DNA of 64,000 bases, taken from JAFDVN01 sp964472275. GTDB taxonomy: Bacteria > Acidobacteriota > Holophagae > Holophagales > Holophagaceae. Below the pieces are notes generated by a model, which worked only from the letters and a program-made list of their open reading frames with translations, was not told the DNA's origin and searched no databases. The stretch is from NCBI GenBank assembly GCA_964472275.1, contig CAYYJN010000003.1, positions 1 through 64,000 of the forward strand, in the 5' to 3' direction. A program made the translations under genes and the position numbers. Positions 1-8,270 of this stretch are shown here, piece after piece. How positions within the stretch are numbered: position 1 is the first letter of the stretch; each line of letters starts with the position of its first letter.

Positions 1-77
1 TGGCTCCGGTGGAGGGACTCGAACCCCCGACATCCTGATTAACAGTCAGGCGCTCTAACCAGCTGAGCTACACCGGA
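1..77 (-). tRNA. tRNA-Asn (GTT)
   Basis: Read on the minus strand this folds as a complete cloverleaf. The acceptor stem TCCGGTG pairs with CACCGGA, then comes the discriminator G and an encoded CCA at 3-1. The anticodon stem CCTGA/TCAGG closes the loop CTGTTAA, which gives anticodon GTT for asparagine. The T arm contains GGTTCGAGTC. It is transcribed divergently from the SPFH gene pair to its right. Confidence 0.97.
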
Positions 78-170
78 CCGGAACGAACAGTTTACCGGGG
101 AGGGGGCGGAATTCAAGCGGCGGGGCGGGCGGGGCGGGGTAGGATGGCTGTTTCCGCCCCGAGGTATCCC

Positions 171-1145
171 ATGCCGGAAGTGATGATCGGAATCGTGATG
201 GGCTTCCTCGCCTGGTTCGTGATCCGCTATGTGGTGGGCGGGTTTTTCACGGTCAACCAGAACGAGCGGGCGGTGAAGACGGCCTTCGGGCGCGCGGAGC
301 GGTTGGGAGACGCGACCACCGCGCAAGACCCCGTCTCCGCGGGTCTGACCGACGAGGAGAAGACCCGCTACGCCTATCCGCAGGTGCGCGTCATCCCGCC
401 CGGCGGGCCCTATTTCAAGTGGCCGTGGGAGAAGGTCTACAAGGTGTCCATCTCCACGGAGACCGCCAGCATGGCCATGGACCCTGGTGCGCCTTCGGCG
501 AACCAGGGCGGGACGGTGCTGGAAGCCGTCACGAAGGATCAGCTCAACACCGGACTGTCAGGACAGATCCGCTTCAAGGTGAGCGAGCGGAACCTCTACG
601 CCTACCTCTTCGGCGTGAAGGCGCCCATCGCCCATGTCATGGGTTACTTCGTTTCCATCCTCCGCGAGCGCATCGCCAACTTCGAGGCCCCGCCCGCGCC
701 GGACGGCACGCCGGCCGTGCAGACGGGCATCTCCATCAACGACCTGCGCAAGAACCTGCGGGACATCAACGAGCATATGGAGCAGGAGTGCGGCACTTCG
801 GCGGCGCGCTATGGCATCCAGTTGGACGCCTCGCTCATCACGGCCATTGATCCGCCGCCGGAAGTGGAATCGGCGCTGGCGGCCATCAACACGGCTCACA
901 ACCAGGTGTCCTCGGACATCAGCCTCGCCCAGGCGGGCGCGGACCAGAAGCTCACCCAGTCCAAGCGGGCGGTGGAAATCGAAACGCTGAAGGCGCAGGC
1001 CGAAGTGGAACCCTTGAAGCTCCTCGCATCCCAGCTCGCCCAGCTCAAGGCCAACGGCGGCGAGGGCGCGCTGCAGGCCTACCTGCGCAATGTGCGCCTG
1101 GACCTCTACACCCAAGCGGGTCGCGTCGTGATGGAGGTGAAGTGA
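171..1145 (+). CDS. SPFH/band 7 domain membrane protein (first of pair)
   Basis: This 324-residue protein has one N-terminal membrane segment (about residues 3-25, ending VVGGFF), then an SPFH (stomatin/prohibitin/flotillin/HflK) domain beginning near VNQNERAVKTAFG, and an Ala/Gln/Lys-rich helical C-terminus from about residue 240 that should form a coiled coil. SPFH proteins oligomerise on the inner membrane and often modulate proteases. I start at ATG 171, preceded by GAGG seven bases upstream; an in-frame ATG at 144 lacks a ribosome site. A TAGGAT hexamer at about 138 could be a -10 element. Its stop overlaps the start of a second SPFH gene, so the two are probably translated together as a hetero-oligomeric pair resembling HflK/HflC. 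No FtsH protease is visible nearby, so the substrate is unknown. Confidence 0.8.
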   Translation: MPEVMIGIVMGFLAWFVIRYVVGGFFTVNQNERAVKTAFGRAERLGDATTAQDPVSAGLTDEEKTRYAYPQVRVIPPGGPYFKWPWEKVYKVSISTETASMAMDPGAPSANQGGTVLEAVTKDQLNTGLSGQIRFKVSERNLYAYLFGVKAPIAHVMGYFVSILRERIANFEAPPAPDGTPAVQTGISINDLRKNLRDINEHMEQECGTSAARYGIQLDASLITAIDPPPEVESALAAINTAHNQVSSDISLAQAGADQKLTQSKRAVEIETLKAQAEVEPLKLLASQLAQLKANGGEGALQAYLRNVRLDLYTQAGRVVMEVK

Positions 1146-2026
1146 TGCTCACGCTCATCGCCGCCGTCGCCACCTTCTTCGCGTGCTTCATCGCCGTGCC
1201 CATCATCCTCGGCCTCGCCCGCATGTTCGGCTTCTATGTGGTCGTCCAGGAGCGCCGTTGCCTCGTCTACATGCTCTTCGGCAAGGTGGTGGCGGTGCTG
1301 GACGAGCCCGGCCTGCACTCGCTCTGGTCCCATGTGGGCTGGCGCGCGCCCTTCCTCAACTGGATCGGCAAGCGCTACCAGCTCGACCTGCGGCTCGACC
1401 AGGAATACCTGCGCAGCCAGCCCGTGAATTCGGAGGAGGGCGCGCCCATGGGCATCGGCATCTGGTACGAGATGTACATCAGCGACCCGGTGGCCTACCT
1501 CTTCAAGAACACGGACCCGCGCGGTTCCTTGAGCGCGAATGTGAGCAACTCCACCGTGCGCTGCCTCAGCAACATGCCCCTGAGCGACATGCTGGCCAAC
1601 CGCCATGGCATGAGCCAGACCGTGCGGGACGAGGTCTCGCCGCAGTCGCACGATTGGGGCTACAAGCTGGGTTCGGTCTACATCCGCAAGGTCCACTTCC
1701 GCGACGCGGACATGATCCGGCAGATCGAGAGCAAGGTCGTGAACCGCCTGCGCCAGGTGACGGCGGCCATCAAGCAGGACGGCGTGAACCAGGTGAGCGT
1801 CATCACGAGCACGGCCGAGCGCCAGGCGGCGGTGGAATTCGCCAAGGCGGGCGCCATCCGTCCCCAGATCGTCGGCGCGGCGCTGGAGGAGATCTCCCGC
1901 GATCCGGCCGTGTCCCAGGCGATGTTCACCGTGCTGGAGACGCAGCGCGTCCTGGGCGGCAAGGCGACGCTCACGCTCATCCCCGAAGGGCGAGCGGTGC
2001 TGACGGACCTGCTGGCGGCGCCTTAG
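1145..2026 (+). CDS. SPFH/band 7 domain membrane protein (second of pair)
   Basis: This 293-residue protein has an N-terminal hydrophobic segment (about residues 2-25) and an SPFH domain from about residue 28 (YVVVQERRCLVYMLFG). ATG 1145 shares one base with the stop of the preceding gene and sits seven bases after GGAGG. A GTG three bases earlier would leave only four bases, so ATG is preferred. The C-terminus is shorter than that of its partner and lacks the long coiled coil. The pairing of two different SPFH proteins in one operon is typical of HflKC-like complexes, but sequence alone does not show that these are HflK and HflC themselves. Confidence 0.78.
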   Translation: MLTLIAAVATFFACFIAVPIILGLARMFGFYVVVQERRCLVYMLFGKVVAVLDEPGLHSLWSHVGWRAPFLNWIGKRYQLDLRLDQEYLRSQPVNSEEGAPMGIGIWYEMYISDPVAYLFKNTDPRGSLSANVSNSTVRCLSNMPLSDMLANRHGMSQTVRDEVSPQSHDWGYKLGSVYIRKVHFRDADMIRQIESKVVNRLRQVTAAIKQDGVNQVSVITSTAERQAAVEFAKAGAIRPQIVGAALEEISRDPAVSQAMFTVLETQRVLGGKATLTLIPEGRAVLTDLLAAP

Positions 2027-2032
2027 GGCGCC

Positions 2033-2617
2033 TCAGCCCTTCTGCAGCTCGACGAGAATCTGGCGGGCGCAGGCCTTCAGGGTCTCGATGACGCCCGTGC
2101 CGTCGCTGGCCACCGCTTCGAGCATGGGCTCGCCGCGGAAGCGGAGCAGGCGCTCCATCTCCTCCACCGGAATGGCGGAGGGCATGTCGCGCTTGTTGAG
2201 CTGGAGCACATAGGGGATGGTGCGGATGTCGAAGCCGTTCTCCTTGAGGTTCGTCGCCAGGTTGGCGATGGCCTCGATGTTGGCTTCCATGCGGGGCTTC
2301 TGGCTGTCCGCCACGAAGATCACGCCGTCGCAGCCGCGCAGGATGAGCTTGCGGCTGGCGTCGTAGAAGACCTGGCCCGGCACCGTGTAGAGGTGGAAGC
2401 GGACCTTGAAGCCGCGGATCGTGCCCATGTCCAGCGGAAGGAAGTCGAAGAAGAGCGTGCGGTCCGTCTCGGTGGCGAGGCTCACCAGCTTGCCGCGCTT
2501 ATCGGGGTTCGCCTGGTTGTGGATCCACTGGATGTTGGTGGTCTTCCCGCAGAGCCCGGGGCCGTAGTAGACGATCTTGCAGTTGATCTCGCGGCTGGCG
2601 AAGTTGATGAAGGTCAT
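2033..2617 (-). CDS. mglA: MglA-like small Ras-family GTPase
   Basis: The 194-residue protein begins with a P-loop GPGLCGKTTN near residue 20, the form found in bacterial MglA GTPases. It also has a switch-region TVPGQ near residue 79 and an NKRD-type guanine specificity motif (QLNKRD, near residue 140). In Myxococcus MglA is the polarity switch that recruits motility machines to the leading pole. The gene lies 17 bases downstream of the MglB-like roadblock gene, its expected GTPase-activating partner, in the same operon. No gliding or type IV pilus genes occur in this window, so the process controlled here is not shown. Confidence 0.9.
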   Translation of the reverse strand: MTFINFASREINCKIVYYGPGLCGKTTNIQWIHNQANPDKRGKLVSLATETDRTLFFDFLPLDMGTIRGFKVRFHLYTVPGQVFYDASRKLILRGCDGVIFVADSQKPRMEANIEAIANLATNLKENGFDIRTIPYVLQLNKRDMPSAIPVEEMERLLRFRGEPMLEAVASDGTGVIETLKACARQILVELQKG

Positions 2618-2634
2618 GGCTGGTCGTGGCCTCG

Positions 2635-3135
2635 TCAGTCGCCGAAGAGCTTGTCAATGTCCTCGTCCGTGATCTCGGAGAAGGGGCTCTCGATCGTCCC
2701 GCCGCCCGAAGCGGCCTCGGTCTGGGCCCGCTGCTCCACGCGGTCGAAGATCTCCTGGAGCTCCTTGCCCGTCTTCTTCACGCGCAGGCGCACGAGGGCG
2801 AGGCTGGAATTCTGGTCGAAGATGACGACGAGGATGCCCCGGCGCCCCACGAGGCTGATGTGCAGGTTGTCCTTCTCGCCCTCATGGAACAGGAGGCTGA
2901 ACTCCTTTTCCCCGATGAGCTTGGCGAGGCCATCCGTGGCGGCCACATTGCCGGCGGTGAGGGAGGCCAAGCTGGTGGCGTCAATGCTCTTCACATCCCC
3001 GGCCGCGGCGATCTGCTGGCCGTTCTTGTCCACCAGGAACACCACCTTCGCCTGGGCATCTTTCGCGAGGCGGGCGGTGATCTCCTGGAGCAGCTTGAAC
3101 TCCTCCTCGAACATCACCAGGTCTAGCTTCGCCAC
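2635..3135 (-). CDS. mglB: MglB-like roadblock/LC7 protein
   Basis: The protein is about 166 residues with a roadblock/LC7 fold: an N-terminal helix (LVMFEEEFKLLQEI), a strand KVVFLVDKNGQQIAAAG, and an ILVVIFDQNSSLALVRLRV strand-helix. The C-terminal tail is acidic (SEITDEDIDKLFGD). MglB proteins dimerise and act as GAP for MglA, encoded immediately downstream. I start at GTG 3135, preceded by GGAGG four bases upstream. A TTG at 3171 would add 12 residues but has no ribosome site. Confidence 0.88.
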   Translation of the reverse strand: MAKLDLVMFEEEFKLLQEITARLAKDAQAKVVFLVDKNGQQIAAAGDVKSIDATSLASLTAGNVAATDGLAKLIGEKEFSLLFHEGEKDNLHISLVGRRGILVVIFDQNSSLALVRLRVKKTGKELQEIFDRVEQRAQTEAASGGGTIESPFSEITDEDIDKLFGD

Positions 3136-3178
3136 AATGCCTCCGGATTTCCGGCCTTGAGAATACCGCAACCTGGGG

Positions 3179-4024
3179 TCAATAGCCGGAAGTAGAAGTT
3201 CCGCCCCCTTGGACCACCGCGACCGAGGCGGAAAGGCCGAGCCGCGTGGCGCCCGCCTGCACCATCCGCAGCGCCTCGCCGTAGGTGCGGATGCCGCCAG
3301 AGGCTTTGACGCCGCAGGCGGTTCCGACGGTCTTTCGCATCAGGGCCACATCCGTTTCCGTGGCGCCGCCGGTGGAGAAGCCCGTGGAAGTCTTCACGAA
3401 ATCCAGCCCCGCCGCGATGGCGGCTTGGCAGGCCCTGGCCTTTTGCGCCTCGTTCAGGAGACAGGTTTCGAGAATCAGCTTCAGCACCGCCTGGCCGCGC
3501 GGGACGGCCTTCCGCAGCAGCGCCAGTTCGGCTTCCACCGTCCTCCAGTCCCCATCCATGGCTGGCCCGAGCGCGAGGACCATGTCCACTTCACGCGCGC
3601 CCGCCTCCAAGGTGGACGCGGCTTCATGGGCCTTTTGCGCCGCGGTGGTGGCGCCGAGGGGAAAGCCGACGACGGTGCAGATCCGCACGGGGGAAGTGCG
3701 AAGCCGCGCCGCCGCGCGGGGCACCCAGGCGGGGTTCACGCACACGGAGGCGAACCCATGCGCTGATGCCTCGTCGCAGAGGCGGTCTAGCTGCTCAGCG
3801 CGCGCATCGGCTTTCAGGAGCGTGTGGTCTATGAGTGGGGAGAGGTCGAAGGCCGTGTCGGTTCCTTCGCGTTCCGAGACGCCGTTGGCGTCCCGGACCA
3901 GCGCGCGGTCGCCCCTCCAGGCGAGCAACTGAGCCCGCGCGCCGGGCGCGGGAAGGAGTCGCCCTTCCAGGCGATCCAGCACTTCCCGGGCCTGTTCGCG
4001 CAGTTCGTCCATGGGCCCAAGCAT
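3179..4024 (-). CDS. deoC: deoxyribose-phosphate aldolase
   Basis: DeoC cleaves 2-deoxyribose-5-phosphate to glyceraldehyde-3-phosphate and acetaldehyde in deoxynucleoside catabolism. Family landmarks are present: LIDHTLLKADA, VCVNPAWV, VVGFPLGATT, the Schiff-base lysine in FVKTSTGFSTGGAT, and the second active-site lysine in GVKASGGIRTY. At 281 residues it is longer than typical DeoC (about 220-260) because of about 60 extra N-terminal residues before SPLIDHTLL. The start could be this ATG or the Met four codons later. It follows the repeat-protein gene, whose terminator lies directly upstream, so it probably has its own promoter. Confidence 0.95.
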   Translation of the reverse strand: MLGPMDELREQAREVLDRLEGRLLPAPGARAQLLAWRGDRALVRDANGVSEREGTDTAFDLSPLIDHTLLKADARAEQLDRLCDEASAHGFASVCVNPAWVPRAAARLRTSPVRICTVVGFPLGATTAAQKAHEAASTLEAGAREVDMVLALGPAMDGDWRTVEAELALLRKAVPRGQAVLKLILETCLLNEAQKARACQAAIAAGLDFVKTSTGFSTGGATETDVALMRKTVGTACGVKASGGIRTYGEALRMVQAGATRLGLSASVAVVQGGGTSTSGY

Positions 4025-4028
4025 GGCA

Positions 4029-4060
4029 AAAGAAAAGCGGGCCCGCGAGGGGCCCGCTTC
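4029..4060 (-). terminator. intrinsic terminator of the Lys/Ala-rich protein gene
   Basis: A perfect inverted repeat AAGCGGGCCC/GGGCCCGCTT with a five-base loop is followed on the minus strand by a T-rich run (4037-4029). It lies 25 bases beyond the stop of the gene at 4085-4701 and just upstream of deoC. Confidence 0.85.
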
Positions 4061-4084
4061 GCAGATCCGGTTTCCCGGAGCGGC

Positions 4085-4701
4085 TTACTTCTTGTCGGCC
4101 TTCTTCTCAGCCTTCTTGTCGGCCTTCTTCTCGGCCTTCTTGTCAGCCTTCTTGTCGGCGGCGTTCACGGCCTTCTTCTCGGCGGCGGGAGCGGCCTCGG
4201 CCTTCTTCTCGGCCTTCTTGGCGTGGTGCTTCTTGGCGTGCTTCTTCTCGGCCTTGGGAGCCTCGGNNNNNNNNNNNNNNNNNNNNNNNNNNNNNNNNNN
4301 NNNNNNNNNNNNNNNNNNNNNNNNNNNNNNNNNNNNNNNNNNNNNNNNNNNNNNNNNNNNNNNNNNGCCTTCTTGGCGTGGTGCTTCTTGGCGTGCTTCT
4401 TCTCGGCCTTGGGAGCCTCGGTCTTGGCGGCGTCCTGAGCGTTCACGGCCTTCTTCTCGGCGGGAGCGGCCTCAGCCTTCTTCTCGGCCTTCTTGGCGTG
4501 GTGCTTCTTGGCGTGCTTCTTCTCGGCCTTGGGAGCCTCGGCCTTGGCGGCGTCCTGAGCGTTCACGGCCTTCTTCTCGACCTTCTTGGTCTCGACCTTG
4601 GGGGCGTCGGCCTTCTTCTTGTCGGCTTTCTTGGTGCCGGCGAAGACGGGGGAGACGAGAGCGGCGGCGGTGAGCAGCAGCGCGAGCTTGCGGAAGTTCA
4701 T
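4085..4701 (-). CDS. secreted Lys/Ala/His-rich tandem-repeat protein, interrupted by a gap
   Basis: The protein starts at ATG 4701, with GGAGA five bases upstream, and opens with a signal peptide (MNFRKLALLLTAAALVSPVFA). The rest is low-complexity and strongly basic. A unit of about 40 residues (120 bp), running from KKAVNAQDAAK to HAKKHHAKK to KAEAAPAE, is seen at least twice before the gap and partly again after it. The C-terminus is KKADKKAEKK repeats ending at TAA 4085. The coding length is not a multiple of three because a 100-N placeholder (4267-4366) lies inside the repeats. The composition resembles histone H1-like or cell-envelope linker proteins, but with a signal peptide an extracytoplasmic role is more likely. 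Function is unknown. Confidence 0.75.
4204..4620 (-). repeat. 120-bp tandem coding repeat, collapsed at the gap
   Basis: A block beginning GCCTTCTTGGCGTGGTGC recurs at 4212, 4367 and 4487; the last two are exactly 120 bp apart. The repeat encodes the AEKKHAKKHHAKK unit of the secreted protein. The N gap falls inside it, so true copy number is unknown. Confidence 0.85.
4267..4366. other. assembly gap (100 N)
   Basis: Exactly 100 N, a conventional placeholder for a gap of unknown length. It is inside the tandem repeats of the Lys/Ala-rich protein gene, which probably defeated assembly. Confidence 0.98.
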
Positions 4702-4851
4702 GGTGTTCTCCATGGGGTGGACCGGCACGGCCGGTATGGGCATGAGATAAGCAGGGTTCGCGCCAATCGTTAAGTTAAGGTTGTGCAATAACTGACAGAT
4801 CCGTGATCGCGGATTTCGCGTTGCAAGTTGCCCAAAGATGCAGGCTGCAAC

Positions 4852-6228
4852 CTATTCGTCAGGTTGAGGCTCCTCCGCGCCATCCTGGAAGCCATAGCGC
4901 TTCAGCTTCCGGTAGAGGGTCGTCCGGTCCACGCCAAGGATCTCCGCGATCCGCTGCTTTTCCTTGTGCTGGGCGAGGAGCAGCTTGATGTAGCGCCGCT
5001 CCAGCTCGTCCAACGAGGGCCAGTCCGCCAACAGATCGGGGAGCACCGTCCCTTCCGGCGCCCGCAGGGCTTTCTTCAGCACATCCGCCTGGATCTTGGC
5101 GGGGAGTTCATCCACCGTGATCTCGCGCCCCCGGGAAAGCTGGGTGAGGTTCTCCACCACATTGGCCAGTTCCCGCACATTGCCTGGCCAGGAGTAGGCC
5201 TCCAGCACCCGCAGCACCTCCGGGTGCAGGGGCGGCGCGGTGCGGGCGCTGAACTCGCCGAGGAAATGCTCCAGCAGCTTCGGGATGTCCTCGCGCCGTT
5301 CACGCAAGGGCGGAACCTGAAGCTCGACCACGGACAGGCGATAGAACAAGTCTTCCCGGAAGGCTCCCGCCTTCACGAGGATCGGAAGGTCCTTGTTGGT
5401 GGCGGCGATGACGCGCACATCCACTTTCAGGGTCCGGTTCGCGCCGACCCGGCGGACTTCGTGCTCCTGGAGCACCCGCAGCAGCTTCACCTGGAAGTTC
5501 GGCGTCGTCTCGCCGATCTCATCCAGGAAGATCGTTCCTCCGTCGGCCTCTTCGAACAGGCCCTTCTTATCCGCCGTGGCGCCCGTGAAGGAGCCCTTGG
5601 CGTGGCCGAAGAGCTCGCTTTCCAGCAAGGTCTCGGTGAGCGCGCCGCAGTTGACCGCGACGAAGGGCTGATCCTTCCGCGGGCTGGAGAGGTGGATGCT
5701 CCGCGCCACCAGCTCCTTGCCCGTGCCACTCTCGCCGGTGACGAGCACGGTGGCGGCGCTGTCCTGAAGGCTGGCGATGGTCTTGTAGACCGCCATCATC
5801 TTCGGGCTGGAGCCGATCATGAGGCTGCGCTTCTTGGGCGCCGCGGGCGCGGGGGCTGGGCGCTTCCCGGCGCGGCTTTCCAGCGCGCGCTTGACGAGCG
5901 TCTTCAGATCCTCGTTGTTCCAGGGCTTCGACAGGAAGTCGAAGGCGCCTTCGCGCACGGCCTCGATGGCCGTCTCCAGGGTGCCGAAGCCCGAGAGGAG
6001 GATCACATCCACGCCCTTGGGCTTGGCGACGCGGAGCAGGTCCAGGCCGTCCTTGTTCGACTCCAGGTTGATGTCCGAAAGCATCAGGTCGAAGGGCTCG
6101 CCTTCCAGCAGGGCGATGGCCCGGTTCGGGTCCGTGGCCTGGCGCACCTCCAGGCCCATGGCGCCGAGGAGCTCCTCCAGGAACTCGCAAGTCTCCCGGC
6201 TGTCATCCACCACCAGCACCCGCGCCAT
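4852..6228 (-). CDS. sigma-54-dependent response regulator (NtrC family)
   Basis: This 458-residue protein has three parts. A receiver domain (1-120) carries acidic residues D8/D9, the phospho-acceptor D52 in LSDIN, and the conserved Lys in FLSKPW. A sigma-54 AAA+ domain (about 140-380) has Walker A GESGTGKE, the sigma-54 contact loop ELFGHAKGSFTGA, Walker B GGTIFLDEIGE, and RVIAATNKDL. A Fis-type helix-turn-helix lies at the end (RIAEILGVDRTTLYRKLKRYG). Such proteins remodel RNA polymerase-sigma-54 at distant enhancers after phosphorylation. No histidine kinase gene adjoins it, so its signal is unknown. Confidence 0.96.
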   Translation of the reverse strand: MARVLVVDDSRETCEFLEELLGAMGLEVRQATDPNRAIALLEGEPFDLMLSDINLESNKDGLDLLRVAKPKGVDVILLSGFGTLETAIEAVREGAFDFLSKPWNNEDLKTLVKRALESRAGKRPAPAPAAPKKRSLMIGSSPKMMAVYKTIASLQDSAATVLVTGESGTGKELVARSIHLSSPRKDQPFVAVNCGALTETLLESELFGHAKGSFTGATADKKGLFEEADGGTIFLDEIGETTPNFQVKLLRVLQEHEVRRVGANRTLKVDVRVIAATNKDLPILVKAGAFREDLFYRLSVVELQVPPLRERREDIPKLLEHFLGEFSARTAPPLHPEVLRVLEAYSWPGNVRELANVVENLTQLSRGREITVDELPAKIQADVLKKALRAPEGTVLPDLLADWPSLDELERRYIKLLLAQHKEKQRIAEILGVDRTTLYRKLKRYGFQDGAEEPQPDE

Positions 6229-6318
6229 GCGCCCTCCGAATCCTTTTGAAGGTATCGGAAAACTGGCGGAGGGTCGTGGATGGCGCTACCCTCGGACCCA
6301 ACCATCAGGAGAATTCCC

Positions 6319-7071
6319 ATGAAGCGGCTCATCTGGGCGGTCTTTTCCATCCTGTTCCTTGCGTTTCCAGCCTTCGCGGGCGATCTCACCATCACCATGA
6401 ACGCCAAGACCAGCGGCTTCATGGGCCGCACTTCCGAGTCGGTGGAGACGCATTACTACACGGCGAAGTTCATGCGCGTGAACAACCCGACCACCCAGGT
6501 GGACACGCTCATGGACTACGGGACGATGACCACCTACATCATCAATCACAAGAAGAGGCTCATCCAGAAGATGACCTTCCAGGACGCCGCGGACGCCATG
6601 GCCCAGGCGGGCAAGCAGAACCAGGAAGGCATGTCCGAGATGATGAACAAGATGTTCGGCGACCCGGACAACTTCAAGGTGACCGAGCAGGGCCATGAGG
6701 CGGTGGCGGGCCGACCCTGCACCAAGTACCGCATCCAGGTGGGCAAGATCATCATGGACACGAGCAATGACCCGAGCCTCAAGCCGCCCGTGCCCGAAGC
6801 CGCCTACGCGAAAATGATCAAGATGCGCGGCGCGATGATGGCCGCGATGCCCTCTGGCAAGGGTTTCGTCCGCCTCTACGAGGAGATGAGCAAGATCAAG
6901 GGAATGGCCCTCAAGACCCACATGACGGGAATCATGGGCATGGACACGCTGCAGGAGGCGACGGCCGTGAAGGAAGGCCCGGTGGCCGATTCCACCTTCA
7001 CCCTGCCCAGCGGTTACCAGATGGAGGACCTGGGCGCGAAGATGAAGGCCCAGATGGCCAAGCAGCGCTGA
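6319..7071 (+). CDS. secreted protein of unknown function (DUF4412-like)
   Basis: The start at 6319 is chosen because AGGAGA lies just upstream and a signal peptide follows (MKRLIWAVFSILFLAFPAFAG). The mature part (about 230 residues) is rich in Met and Lys. Its pattern (a strand LTITMNAKTSGFMGR, a long region describing a dimeric lipocalin-like sheet, and a C-terminal TFTLPSGYQ) resembles secreted DUF4412-type proteins, but I cannot confirm the family without a profile search. A strong terminator follows directly, so the gene is probably transcribed alone. Confidence 0.7.
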   Translation: MKRLIWAVFSILFLAFPAFAGDLTITMNAKTSGFMGRTSESVETHYYTAKFMRVNNPTTQVDTLMDYGTMTTYIINHKKRLIQKMTFQDAADAMAQAGKQNQEGMSEMMNKMFGDPDNFKVTEQGHEAVAGRPCTKYRIQVGKIIMDTSNDPSLKPPVPEAAYAKMIKMRGAMMAAMPSGKGFVRLYEEMSKIKGMALKTHMTGIMGMDTLQEATAVKEGPVADSTFTLPSGYQMEDLGAKMKAQMAKQR

Positions 7072-7089
7072 GGCTGAATCCGATAGACT

Positions 7090-7120
7090 GGCGAGGGGCC
7101 CACGCGGCCCCTCGCCTTTT
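7090..7120 (+). terminator. strong intrinsic terminator
   Basis: A perfect 11-bp stem GGCGAGGGGCC/GGCCCCTCGCC with a five-base loop is followed by TTTT. It separates the secreted protein gene from the xseB operon. Confidence 0.92.
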
Positions 7121-7132
7121 CCGGAAACCGCG

Positions 7133-7369
7133 ATGCCCGACGCCCCTCAGCCCTCCTTCGACGACGGCCTCGACCGGCTGGAGGCCTTGGTCCAGAAATT
7201 GGAAGGCGGCAGCCTCGGCCTGGAAGAGGCCCTCTCCATCTTCGAATCCGGCGTGAAGCTCAGCCAGCAGCTCCAGGGCCAGCTCGCCGAGGCCCAGCGC
7301 CGGGTGGAGGTGCTCAAGGCCAGCCTGGAGGGCGGCTACCGGGTCGAGCCCCTGGACGACGCTCCGTGA
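7133..7369 (+). CDS. xseB: exodeoxyribonuclease VII small subunit
   Basis: The 78-residue protein matches XseB in size and pattern: FDDGLDRLEALVQKLEGG, LGLEEALSIFESGVKL, then a helical AEAQRRVEVL. The small subunit binds the XseA C-terminus to form the nuclease that trims single-stranded DNA. No xseA is in the window. It is the first gene of xseB-ispA-dxs, the same order as in Escherichia coli. Its stop overlaps the ispA start by four bases (GTGA). Confidence 0.93.
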   Translation: MPDAPQPSFDDGLDRLEALVQKLEGGSLGLEEALSIFESGVKLSQQLQGQLAEAQRRVEVLKASLEGGYRVEPLDDAP

Positions 7370-8265
7370 CCGGCGCCGCGAGCGCTGGGGAGCGGGTGAA
7401 GGCGGATCTGGATCGCCTGCTGCCCTTGATCGAATCCCGGCTTCTGGCGTCTTTTCAGGGTGGTGAGGCGGCCCGGGTCGGCGAGGCGATGCGCTACAGC
7501 CTGGAGGCGGGAGGCAAGCGCGTGCGGCCCATCCTCAGCCTGCTCGCGGCGGAGGCGGTGGGCGGCTCCGTTGAAGACGCCCTACCCGGCGCGCTGGCGC
7601 TCGAGTGCATCCACACCTACTCGCTCGTCCACGATGATCTCCCGGCCATGGACGACGACGATCTGCGCCGCGGCAAGCCCACCTGCCACATCGCCTACGG
7701 CGAGGCCCACGCGATTCTCGCGGGGGATGGCCTGCTGACGGAGGCTTTCCGCATTCTCGCCGCCGAAGGCTCACTCGACCCGGCGCTCCGCGTGGAGGCC
7801 ATCGCCGTCCTGGCCGAAGCCGCCGGATGGCGGGGCATGGTGGGCGGCCAGGCCCTGGACCTCGAAGGCGAACAGCTCAACGACTACGGCCTCGACCATC
7901 TGAAGACCATCCACCGGCTCAAGACCGGCGCGCTTCTGCGGGCCGCGACGGAGCTTGGAGCGATCCTCGCGGGCGCGGATCCGGCCCAGCGGGCCGCGCT
8001 GCGCGCCTATGGGGAGGCCATTGGCCTCGCCTTCCAGATCCAGGACGACATCCTGGACGCCACCGCGACGGAGGCGGCCCTCGGTAAGCGCGCGGGGAAA
8101 GACGCGGGAAGGGGTAAAATCACCTACCCCGCCCTGCTGGGTTTGGATGGCGCCCGTTCCGCCCTCCGGGAAGCCACCGAGTCCGCCCTATGTCCACTTC
8201 GATCCCTTCCGAACCCCTCGTCCCTGGAGGCCTGGGCGCTGCACTTGGCTCAGCGGGCTTCGTGA
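7366..8265 (+). CDS. ispA: polyprenyl (farnesyl/geranyl) diphosphate synthase
   Basis: This 299-residue trans-prenyltransferase condenses isopentenyl diphosphate with allylic diphosphates. The first Asp-rich motif lies in HDDLPAMDDDDLRRG and the second in QIQDDILD; GGKRVRP and the MVGGQ.LD helix are also present. The GTG start overlaps xseB by four bases. It sits between xseB and dxs, so precursor supply (dxs) and chain elongation share an operon. Chain length (C10, C15 or C20) cannot be settled by eye, although the operon context favours IspA (C15). Confidence 0.94.
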   Translation: MTGAASAGERVKADLDRLLPLIESRLLASFQGGEAARVGEAMRYSLEAGGKRVRPILSLLAAEAVGGSVEDALPGALALECIHTYSLVHDDLPAMDDDDLRRGKPTCHIAYGEAHAILAGDGLLTEAFRILAAEGSLDPALRVEAIAVLAEAAGWRGMVGGQALDLEGEQLNDYGLDHLKTIHRLKTGALLRAATELGAILAGADPAQRAALRAYGEAIGLAFQIQDDILDATATEAALGKRAGKDAGRGKITYPALLGLDGARSALREATESALCPLRSLPNPSSLEAWALHLAQRAS

Positions 8266-8270
8266 AGCCC

